NCBI GenBank assembly: GCA_018066285.1
Contig: JAGHRS010000031.1
Span: forward strand, 1 to 64,000
Direction: 5' to 3'
Source of the DNA: Candidatus Treponema caballi
Lineage (GTDB): Bacteria; Spirochaetota; Spirochaetia; Treponematales; Treponemataceae
DNA length: 64,000 bases
Below are positions 9,098-17,527 of the stretch, in pieces. Position 1 is the first letter of the stretch; each line of letters opens with the position of its first letter. The notes under the pieces were generated by a model. The model was not told where the DNA came from, searched no databases, and worked only from the letters and a program-made list of their open reading frames with translations. Position numbers and translations under genes: made by a program.

Positions 9098-10953
9098 TCT
9101 GCCACCTCCGCCCAGATGCCTTCCGCCTGCGTACCGGAATCTGCCAGGTAGTTTTCCGCCTGCTTCCGGTACATGTCAGCGTAACTGCCGCCTGTCTTCA
9201 TGAGGGATTTGTGCGTTCCCTCCTCAATGACTTTTCCCTTTTCAAGGAGATATACCCAGTCGGCGTTCTGTACTGATGAAAGCCTGTGGGATATGAAAAG
9301 CAGCGTTCTGTCACTGCATGATTTCAAAATGTTGTCGAACAGCTTGTACTCGGCTATCGGGTCGAGCGCGCTTGAAGGCTCGTCGAAAATCTTGACGGGG
9401 CTCTGACGGGCGAACGCGCGCGCAACGACGATTTTCTGGAACTCGCCGCCAGAAAGGACAGCGCCCTTGTCGTCAAACTCGCGGGTAAGCGTCGTGTTGA
9501 GCCCGTTCTCAAGCGACATGACTTTGTCGTACACAAGCGCCAGTTTCAGCGCCTCAGTGACGCGCGCTTCCTTCTCTTCCGCCGGGATATCCTCGCCCAA
9601 AAGCACGTTATCAGCGACAGACATACTGAACATCTTGTTGTCCTGGAACGCCGTCGCAAAAAGGGCGCGGTACTTCTGCAGGTTGTACTCGCGGATGTCG
9701 CGGCCGTTCAGCAGGATGATGCCTTCTGACGGGTCGTAGAAACGGAGCAGCAACTTTATGATTGTCGATTTTCCCGCACCGTTGTGGCCGACAAGCGCGT
9801 ACTTCCTTCCTCCCTCAAACTTCATGTTAAGGTGCGAGAGAACTTCCACATCCTTGTAGCTGAACGATACGTCTCGGAACTCAAGCGACTCAATCACGCT
9901 GCCAGGATCCGCGCCATCCCAGTCTTCGGGAATGGGGCTCTCGTATTCAAGGAACGACTTCAGGTAATCAACGTACAGGCCCATCTTGAAACTGTTGGTG
10001 ATTGAATCCGTGAACCCGATGAGGATCCACGTAGTCGAAACCATCATGCTCGTAATGACTGACAGCTGGGCAAGCGACATCGTGCCGCTCACAAGCGTCC
10101 TGTACGCGCCGTAAATCAAGAGTCCTTCAAAGATGAACGAGAACGTGAACATGACGTACAGCCAGTGGAAGCACACCGACTTGAACGTGTACCGCTTCGT
10201 CACATCCGCCACGCCTTTCATGGCATCGCGGTACTGGCTTTTCATCAGCTTGAAGACGTTCGTCAGGCGCATTTCCTTGGCGTACTCGCTCATGTACATG
10301 ACACGGTTGATGTACGCCACTTTCCTGTTATACGGCGTCTGGTCAGCCTCACGCTGATAGCGCACTTTGCTGTTAACGCGGTTGAACACGAAATTACCGA
10401 TAATCGGGAACGCAATGAACAACACCGAAAGGTTATCCACCCGGAACATGAATATGAACGCACAGACGCTCGCAATTGCACCGAACACAACGCTCATAAT
10501 CTGCTGTACCGCAGTGACAAGGCTCATATCCGCCTTGTTCATGGCAAGCGTGTACTTGTCGTAAAAATCACTGTCCTCAAAGCATCGCAGATCCACTTTC
10601 CGCGACTTCTGGAACAGCTTCTGATACAGTTTCTTGTTGATTTCCGCCTGGCACACCGGATACACCGAACCGTCAAGATAGTGCGAATAGAGCGACTTGC
10701 TCGCGAACACCGCAACCGTCACGCCCAGAAACACCATGATGTGGCCGAACGCCTCACCAGTCTCAAGCGCATTTATGACATAGCGCATGAAAAACGCACT
10801 GTAAAAAAGCCATTCAAAATAACCCAGGAATGTCTGGATTGTTATGTGCACCACAATGCGGGGACACATCTCCCACACAAGACGTAGCGCATACAGATTG
10901 TTCCTGAACGCCGCCCCCTTGCTGAGCTCACCATTCTTTTTTTCTCTCTTCAT
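9094..10953 (-). CDS. ABC transporter, fused permease/ATPase subunit (heterodimer partner)
   Basis: Walker A GHNGAGKS, signature LSGGEFQK, Walker B KIFDEPSSALDP; 4-bp overlap with the downstream ABC gene. Confidence 0.92.
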   Translation of the reverse strand: MKREKKNGELSKGAAFRNNLYALRLVWEMCPRIVVHITIQTFLGYFEWLFYSAFFMRYVINALETGEAFGHIMVFLGVTVAVFASKSLYSHYLDGSVYPVCQAEINKKLYQKLFQKSRKVDLRCFEDSDFYDKYTLAMNKADMSLVTAVQQIMSVVFGAIASVCAFIFMFRVDNLSVLFIAFPIIGNFVFNRVNSKVRYQREADQTPYNRKVAYINRVMYMSEYAKEMRLTNVFKLMKSQYRDAMKGVADVTKRYTFKSVCFHWLYVMFTFSFIFEGLLIYGAYRTLVSGTMSLAQLSVITSMMVSTTWILIGFTDSITNSFKMGLYVDYLKSFLEYESPIPEDWDGADPGSVIESLEFRDVSFSYKDVEVLSHLNMKFEGGRKYALVGHNGAGKSTIIKLLLRFYDPSEGIILLNGRDIREYNLQKYRALFATAFQDNKMFSMSVADNVLLGEDIPAEEKEARVTEALKLALVYDKVMSLENGLNTTLTREFDDKGAVLSGGEFQKIVVARAFARQSPVKIFDEPSSALDPIAEYKLFDNILKSCSDRTLLFISHRLSSVQNADWVYLLEKGKVIEEGTHKSLMKTGGSYADMYRKQAENYLADSGTQAEGIWAEVAE

Positions 10954-11010
10954 ATCAGTCCATTGTACAGGGAATTAAAGCTGTCGTTCAATAAAGCCAC
11001 AGTATAAACA

Positions 11011-11115
11011 GGCCGGTCCCCGCGCACGCGCGTGGCGCTACGTCCGCCCTTCGCTCCCGCTCACCGTCCTCACTTCGTTGCGGTCGGCAAGGGGCTCCCA
11101 TCGCTACCGGGGCCG
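11011..11115. repeat. GC-rich palindromic intergenic element
   Basis: Contains perfect palindrome CACGCGCGTG (11025-11034) and ends that pair (CGG.CCCC / GGGG.CCG). Confidence 0.45.
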
Positions 11116-11730
11116 CATATAAAAAGCGCCGTCTTCAGTGATAATGCAGTCGACCGGTTTGTCCCATGTGTCGTGCGGCACGTCATCGACAAGCTGCAGC
11201 ACGTAGCAGAAGCCCGCAAGCCGTACACTTTTCGGGCCGGCCACGCTGACACGTTCCAGATAGCGGTCGTAAAAGCCGCGTCCCTGGCCCAGACGCCAGC
11301 CTGCTTTTGAGAACGCGACGCCGGGAAGCACCATCAGCGTCTTTTCAGGAAGCGCCGCCGGGTCCACCATCGGAAGCGATTCGCGCGGCACCAGGATACC
11401 GAAGTCGCCCTTCTCCACCTGCTCTTCAAGCGGCGCGTCAGCTGAAAGCCAGTAGAACTCCATGCGGGCGTCGTCCCCCTCACTCTCGAACGTACGCGGG
11501 ATGGCGACGCGCTTTCCGTCAGCGAGCATCTGCTTCACCAGGTCGTACGTCTTTATTTCAGTACCGAATGACAGAAACGCGAGCACAGCGCCGGCGTTTT
11601 TGTACGCGTCACTTTCAGTAAGCACAGCAGAGGCGCGGCGGCTCTTTTCAGCAGCGAGTGATTTATCTGCATTCAACTCCCGTAAGCGCGTGCGTATTAC
11701 TGCCCTGAGTGCTGTCTTTTCAACTGACAT
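11104..11730 (-). CDS. 5-formyltetrahydrofolate cyclo-ligase
   Basis: MSVEKTALRAVIRTRLRELNADKS..., LPGVAFSKAGWRLGQGRGFYDRYL motif; start moved from ORF track 11886 to 11730. Confidence 0.88.
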   Translation of the reverse strand: MSVEKTALRAVIRTRLRELNADKSLAAEKSRRASAVLTESDAYKNAGAVLAFLSFGTEIKTYDLVKQMLADGKRVAIPRTFESEGDDARMEFYWLSADAPLEEQVEKGDFGILVPRESLPMVDPAALPEKTLMVLPGVAFSKAGWRLGQGRGFYDRYLERVSVAGPKSVRLAGFCYVLQLVDDVPHDTWDKPVDCIITEDGAFYMRPR

Positions 11731-11800
11731 CCGCTTCTCTCCTTGCTTCTCATAGTACCATGTTTTGCCCACATCCGTAAATTGTGATATGCTCGAGAAT

Positions 11801-12658
11801 ATGGAACTCACGTTTTTAGGAACAGGCACCAGCCACGGCATTCCGGTCATCGGCTGCGACTGCCCGGTGTGCACATCAAGCGACACAAAAGACAGACGCT
11901 ACCGTTCAAGCGTCCTCATCACCGAAACTGATGGCACAAGCGTCGTCATAGACACCGGTCCCGAGTTCCGTCTGCAGGCTGTCGAAAACCACATAAAGCA
12001 CCTGGATGCACTCTTCTTCACGCACAGCCATGCTGACCACATGAACGGCATGGATGACGTCCGCATTTTCTCATGCACCGGACGCTCATCCGTAAAACCG
12101 GAAGATGAGAAGCCGCCGCTTCCCATTTACGGAGCAGCAGGCACACTCCGCGACCTAAAGCACCGGTTTGATTACGTGTTCAAGGATACACAGAAAGCTG
12201 GCGGCAAGCCAAAAATCGACATTCACGACATCGCTTCTTTCCCTGAAAGCACCGTACGCGTTGGCTCGCTTTCATTCACCGAAGTTCCCCTGCTGCACGG
12301 CAGTCTGCACGACTCTGGCTGGCTTACCCGGGACGAAGCGGGGCATTCAATAGCGTACCTGACTGATGTAAGCGAGCTGCCGGAAAGCAGCATAGCGCTC
12401 GTCAGGAACGCGGATGTGCTTGTCATTGACGGACTCAGGCGAAAAAAGCACCCGACGCACTTCTCGTTTTCTGAAGCGGTCGCCCAAGCTGCACGCATTG
12501 CACCAAAGCAAGTATATGTGACGCATATCTGCCACGACCTGAAACATGATGAGATCAACCAGCTGCTTGAGGAAGAAAAAACACATCATCTGTCCCTTGA
12601 ACATGTCCCTGTGCAAGCCGCTTTCGACGGACTTACACTGAATTTCATCCAGAATTAA
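11801..12658 (+). CDS. MBL fold metallo-hydrolase (PhnP-like)
   Basis: MELTFLGTGTSHGIPVIGCDCPVC, FFTHSHADHMNGMDD. Confidence 0.9.
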   Translation: MELTFLGTGTSHGIPVIGCDCPVCTSSDTKDRRYRSSVLITETDGTSVVIDTGPEFRLQAVENHIKHLDALFFTHSHADHMNGMDDVRIFSCTGRSSVKPEDEKPPLPIYGAAGTLRDLKHRFDYVFKDTQKAGGKPKIDIHDIASFPESTVRVGSLSFTEVPLLHGSLHDSGWLTRDEAGHSIAYLTDVSELPESSIALVRNADVLVIDGLRRKKHPTHFSFSEAVAQAARIAPKQVYVTHICHDLKHDEINQLLEEEKTHHLSLEHVPVQAAFDGLTLNFIQN

Positions 12659-12699
12659 AATATTTTCATGTTTTAGAAAAAGTTACCGATACTATAGAT

Positions 12700-14115
12700 A
12701 TGGACAATCAGGACGATTTTACACAACAGTTAATTGAAGCGGCAAACAACAAACTCGGTTGGTTCAACACAACAGCTATTCCAAAGTTGCTTGATGAATA
12801 CCGGTCTTTCCACTCTGTCATTGGAACCATCCAGAGTATGCTTGAGAAAAAGGGACTTCTCATCCCTGATCCATACCGCATGGATGCACGCATCACTAAA
12901 ATTGAACTGCCAGAAAACGACCACATGAATGATGGTGAACGTGCCGCAAAGATGGGACTCCGCGTATCCCAATATGAACGCACGCTTGATTACATCACCA
13001 ATGTCTTCAAATTCTCCTATGAACAGCTTGATGACAAAGCAATAAGAAGCCTGCTTGAATTCAACACCTTCGTAAACTGGACCAGTCTTGTTGAAACGTC
13101 CCCAAAAGAAAACACACGCCGCATGGCTGAAATGCTCAATACGGTAAAGCACGGAAGTGATCCTCTTTCAAATGGAATCGTTTCCGAGTGTGTCGACTCC
13201 ATAACAAAATCCCTTTCTTGCATAAATAGTACACTGAAAGATCTGACAGATTTCAGACGCCAGATGTACAAAATTGAAATAAGAAAATCCATCTTTACCC
13301 ATCCACAGTACACGGTAAAACAGGATGGCGGCTCAATGACAGAAGCCGTTCTGCAAATTAAGAAACTGTATTCAAAGGTAATTCCAAACTCTTATTTTGA
13401 TACTGAACTGGTAAACGAACTCGTCCAGGAAGAATACGGACCACAGACGATTAAGTCACGGCAGAAACTTCTTGATATGTTCAAGATTCAGGAAGCAAAG
13501 CAAGAAAAGAAGGAAGTAAAGGTAGACACAAAAGAAATGCTCGTCAACGCACTCCGTTCTCTGTGTGCCATTGCTCCTCAGTTCGATATGGCTTTGAAAA
13601 AGCTTGAAGACAACGAACAGAACTATTCCGAAGCAAGCCTTTCCGGCTGGGAAAAGTTCATGAGGGCTCTCAGAAAAGCATTCCATATAGAAGAAAAACC
13701 GCGTTCATATACGCTGAGCATTGTAGAGGCACTCACAAAGTCAACACGCACTGAAACAGTCAAATTCGAAGATTTTACATCAGAAATCAGCAGGAAAGTC
13801 CGTGTCTACAACGCATTGTCAAATCCTGATTCTGTACAGTCTGGAAAAATGTTCAGCCAGTCTGAAGACGCTATTTTTGATTTCCTCATCAAGCAGCAGT
13901 CTGAATGCCAGCGGATAAGCACATTGCTCAACGCTTTTGACGAATATTTCAAAAACGCCGCGCCTGCAGAAATCAAATCAAAGATAAAAGGACTCAAGAT
14001 GGAACTTACTTCTATTAAAAATGTCCTTGTAAAATCAAATCAACTCAGGGCCGAATACTCAGCAGAAGTTGACGAAGCCAAGCAGATGGCCCGTCTGGGA
14101 ATACAAAATGCATAA
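12700..14115 (+). CDS. Uncharacterised helical protein
   Basis: Long ORF, good coding context, no recognised domain; overlaps next gene start. Confidence 0.75.
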   Translation: MDNQDDFTQQLIEAANNKLGWFNTTAIPKLLDEYRSFHSVIGTIQSMLEKKGLLIPDPYRMDARITKIELPENDHMNDGERAAKMGLRVSQYERTLDYITNVFKFSYEQLDDKAIRSLLEFNTFVNWTSLVETSPKENTRRMAEMLNTVKHGSDPLSNGIVSECVDSITKSLSCINSTLKDLTDFRRQMYKIEIRKSIFTHPQYTVKQDGGSMTEAVLQIKKLYSKVIPNSYFDTELVNELVQEEYGPQTIKSRQKLLDMFKIQEAKQEKKEVKVDTKEMLVNALRSLCAIAPQFDMALKKLEDNEQNYSEASLSGWEKFMRALRKAFHIEEKPRSYTLSIVEALTKSTRTETVKFEDFTSEISRKVRVYNALSNPDSVQSGKMFSQSEDAIFDFLIKQQSECQRISTLLNAFDEYFKNAAPAEIKSKIKGLKMELTSIKNVLVKSNQLRAEYSAEVDEAKQMARLGIQNA

Positions 14116-15631
14116 AAAAACCGCCTGCCTCATCCTTCTGATTCTGGCAGGTTCTCTCTTTTTCGCAGCTGATACATCACTTCAGCGTCAGTTAGTCATC
14201 CTCCAGGGTGAATTTCCGTATAATCTTAATCCTCATCAGGCGACCTACGCCTCTGAAGCGCAGATTCTCACAGGCCTCTACGAAGGTCTTTTTTCATATC
14301 ATCCGTACACACTCGAACCGGTGCCGGCAATTGCTGAATCATACAAGATTTCCCGCAACAAGAAAATCTGGACGTTTACCATCCGTGAAGGCGTAACCTA
14401 CAGCGACGGAACGCCGATTACAGCAGAAGACGTGAAAAGAAGCTGGCTCACCGTCATGTCGCCTGAAGTCGCCGGACCATTTGCATCCCTTCTTGATTGC
14501 ATTGAAGGCGCAGAAGCATACCGCACCGGAAAGGGCGCAGCAGAGGATGTCGGCATAAGCATAAATGGCAACAAGCTTGTCGTTACGCTGACGACACCAA
14601 CAGAGCACTTCCCGAAAATCCTCTGTCACCATGCGTTCAGTGTCGTTCCCGAAAAAAAAGGCGTCTACTCAGGTCCATTCACACTGACATCGCAGACATC
14701 CGCTGAGATTCTGCTTACAAAAAACGAAAAATACTGGGACGCTTCAAACGTTGCCCTTCCTTCCATAAAGATTGTCCTTTCTGATGATACAGAGGAAAAC
14801 ACGTTCCAATTCAATCTGGGCGCCTATGACTGGGCAATGGACACCATTTCCGGAAACAGGATATACGAATCACAGACCATTAATCTTGCAGCAGAGTTTG
14901 GAACAGAGTTCCTGTTCTTCATGACAGACAAGGCTCCGTGGAATAATCCGGACATTCGTGAAGCACTTTTACTTGCAGCTCCATGGGATGAACTGCGCAA
15001 GGATTACTACATTAAGGCTGAAACACTGATACTGCCACTTTCAGGCTATCCATCAGTCAATGGTTTTTCTGATACTGACGTGGATGCTGCAAAGGAAATA
15101 ATCAAAAAGTCAGGATTATCACCAGAAGAACTTACGCTTACCTACGCAGTGACAGACTCAAGTTATTCAATGCAGCAGGCAGCACTGCTCGCTGATGCAT
15201 GGGCTGAAATCGGCGTTACGCTCAACATCATCACCCTTCCGTCATACATATATCTTGAAAGCATTGCATCAACAAATGCAGATCTGTTCACCTACAACTG
15301 GATTGGAGACTTTGCTGATCCAATAACATTCCTTGAACTTTTCAGAAGCTCATCATCATTGCGGGAAACAAGATGGGAAAGTCAGGAATACGACAATCTG
15401 CTCGCAGAGTCTTCGCTCATCACCGATCCGCAGGACAGATATAACAAACTCGCAGAAGCAGAACAGCTGCTTCTCGACAATTTCGTCATCATGCCGCTTG
15501 CACATTCAGTTTCATTGAACTACATAGACACGCAGTTGATTGGTGGATGGTACATGAACTCGCTTGATATCCATCCGTTGAAGAACATATTCATAAAACA
15601 GAAACAGACAGAAACCCTCAACTTAATCTGA
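14108..15631 (+). CDS. ABC transporter substrate-binding protein, family 5 (oligopeptide type)
   Basis: Signal peptide MHKKTACLILLILAGSLFFAAD; NLNPHQATYASEAQILTGLYEGLF..., FTIREGVTYSDGTPITAEDV. Confidence 0.88.
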   Translation: MHKKTACLILLILAGSLFFAADTSLQRQLVILQGEFPYNLNPHQATYASEAQILTGLYEGLFSYHPYTLEPVPAIAESYKISRNKKIWTFTIREGVTYSDGTPITAEDVKRSWLTVMSPEVAGPFASLLDCIEGAEAYRTGKGAAEDVGISINGNKLVVTLTTPTEHFPKILCHHAFSVVPEKKGVYSGPFTLTSQTSAEILLTKNEKYWDASNVALPSIKIVLSDDTEENTFQFNLGAYDWAMDTISGNRIYESQTINLAAEFGTEFLFFMTDKAPWNNPDIREALLLAAPWDELRKDYYIKAETLILPLSGYPSVNGFSDTDVDAAKEIIKKSGLSPEELTLTYAVTDSSYSMQQAALLADAWAEIGVTLNIITLPSYIYLESIASTNADLFTYNWIGDFADPITFLELFRSSSSLRETRWESQEYDNLLAESSLITDPQDRYNKLAEAEQLLLDNFVIMPLAHSVSLNYIDTQLIGGWYMNSLDIHPLKNIFIKQKQTETLNLI

Positions 15632-15687
15632 GCTGAACAATCCGGTCTTTTGACCCTAATGTTGATTTATGGTATAATGAGGACAAT

Positions 15688-16320
15688 ATGAGTGATACAA
15701 AGACAGTCTTTGAAGTAAATCAGAAAATCGTTTATCCCAGCCAGGGCGTTGGCACAATCGTTGAACTTAAAGAAAGAAAATTCAAGGATGAAACACTTCT
15801 CTACTATGTGATTTATCTTGATGTTTCTGACATGACAATCATGGTTCCGGTTAATAAGAGTGAAGACCTTGGCATACGCGCAATCGTTTCTGCAGAGGAC
15901 GCACAGAAAGCTCTCGACATGATGGGTGAAGAGTTTGAGCCTGTCACATCAGATTGGAAACTGCGCTACCAGATGAATCTGGAACTCCTTAAAAAGGGAA
16001 CTGTCACTGACATTGCATCCATTGTACGCTGCCTGTATCACCGCAGCAAAGTAAAGGAACTGCCAATTCTTGAGCGCAAACTGTATGATTCAGCACGCAA
16101 GCTTCTTGAGGATGAAGTTTCCTTTGCTCTCGGTAAGACTCCTAAGGAAATTGAAGCAATCATCCATGCAAAGCTTGAGCCAGTTTCCCTGAACAAGGAA
16201 GGCAAGAGTTTTGCTGCATCTGATGACGACTATGACGATGAAGACGGAGACGAATTCATCGACGATGATATTAACGACGAAGAAGAAGACATGGATGACG
16301 ACGAGGGAGATGAAGAGTAA
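15688..16320 (+). CDS. CarD family transcriptional regulator with acidic C-terminal tail
   Basis: FEVNQKIVYPSQGVGTIVELKERKF N-terminal CarD/TRCF RID pattern; tail is nearly all D/E. Confidence 0.88.
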   Translation: MSDTKTVFEVNQKIVYPSQGVGTIVELKERKFKDETLLYYVIYLDVSDMTIMVPVNKSEDLGIRAIVSAEDAQKALDMMGEEFEPVTSDWKLRYQMNLELLKKGTVTDIASIVRCLYHRSKVKELPILERKLYDSARKLLEDEVSFALGKTPKEIEAIIHAKLEPVSLNKEGKSFAASDDDYDDEDGDEFIDDDINDEEEDMDDDEGDEE

Positions 16321-17527
16321 GAGCACGTTTGCACTTATCCTTACTGCCGCAGGTTCATCAGTCCGCATGGGGCTGGGACTCAAGAAAGAGTTTCTTCCCA
16401 TGCAGGACGGCACCGTTCTTTCCACTGCAATAAAATCTTTCCTTAAGACAAACGGTCTTACACACATCATTATAACGTATCCCGATGGCCAGCTCGAAGA
16501 CATGAAAAAAGCTCTTTTTTCATCTTCTGAAACAGAACAGCTGCTTTCACAATGCGGCATTCCCCTTCTTTTTGAAAAAGGCGGCGCAACACGTCAGGAA
16601 TCAGTATTCAACGCGCTGAATGCACTCGCTGCCGGATGTGCTCAGAAGCCTGAACTGGTGCTCATTCACGATGCCGCACGTCCCTGGGTGACAGAAACAG
16701 TCATACAGAACGTTCTTGAATGCGCAGGTGAATACGGTGCGGCCGTTCCATCAACGCCAGCAACAGACACGCTCGCCTTCACTGATGAAAGCAAGGAAAT
16801 CATCACAGGATACGCAGACAGGCCGCACACATTCTGCCTTCAGACGCCCCAGGGTTTCCGCTTCAATGAACTGCTCGAAGCACACAGAAAAGCCGCCGCG
16901 GATAAAAACACTTCCTGCACAGATGACACAACCATCTGGGCGGCGTATTGCGGCCCGGTCCACTTGTGTGAAGGAAACGCACGCAACAAAAAAATAACCT
17001 TTAAGGAAGACATACAGACGGAGGCTGCCATGCAGATACGCACAGGATTAGGTTACGACCTTCACAAGCTCGTTGAAGGAAGAAAACTCATGCTTGGCGG
17101 CGTAGCAATTCCCTTTGAAAAAGGAGAAGACGGCCACTCTGACGGAGACGTACTGCTTCACGCCATAACCGACGCTCTGCTTGGGGCTGCGGGAATTGCG
17201 GACATTGGAGAACTGTTTCCGCCTTCCGACAACACCTGGAAAGATGCGGACTCTGGAAAACTGCTTCAGGCTGCATGGCAGAAAGTGCTCGCAGACGGGT
17301 GGAAACTTGAAAACCTGGATTGCGTTGTTGCACTGGAAAAGCCGAAGTTCCTGCCGTACAGAACGCAGGTGCGTGAATCAATTGCAGCGCTGCTCGGATG
17401 TGACACGGATAAAGTCTTTGTAAAAGCAAAGACTAGTGAAGGTCTGGGAGAAATCGGACGTGGCGAGGCTGCCGCTGTATGGGCAACCTGCCTTATTTCT
17501 CGTCCTTTCCGTAATAATCAAGAATAA
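16310..17527 (+). CDS. ispDF: Bifunctional IspD/IspF (MEP cytidylyltransferase / MECDP synthase)
   Basis: LILTAAGSSVRMG..KKEF, HDAARPWV; IspF part GLGYDLHKLVEG..., GHSDGDVLLHAITDALLGAAG. Confidence 0.93.
   Translation: MKSKSTFALILTAAGSSVRMGLGLKKEFLPMQDGTVLSTAIKSFLKTNGLTHIIITYPDGQLEDMKKALFSSSETEQLLSQCGIPLLFEKGGATRQESVFNALNALAAGCAQKPELVLIHDAARPWVTETVIQNVLECAGEYGAAVPSTPATDTLAFTDESKEIITGYADRPHTFCLQTPQGFRFNELLEAHRKAAADKNTSCTDDTTIWAAYCGPVHLCEGNARNKKITFKEDIQTEAAMQIRTGLGYDLHKLVEGRKLMLGGVAIPFEKGEDGHSDGDVLLHAITDALLGAAGIADIGELFPPSDNTWKDADSGKLLQAAWQKVLADGWKLENLDCVVALEKPKFLPYRTQVRESIAALLGCDTDKVFVKAKTSEGLGEIGRGEAAAVWATCLISRPFRNNQE

Noticed and set aside
10165-10887. 240-aa + strand ORF
   Set aside because: Antisense to the ABC transporter 9094-10953; His/Arg-rich composition typical of a shadow ORF
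7271-10953. ABC pair examined for one degenerate ATPase site
   Set aside because: Both subunits have intact Walker A, signature and Walker B motifs by eye; ordinary heterodimeric exporter, substrate unknown
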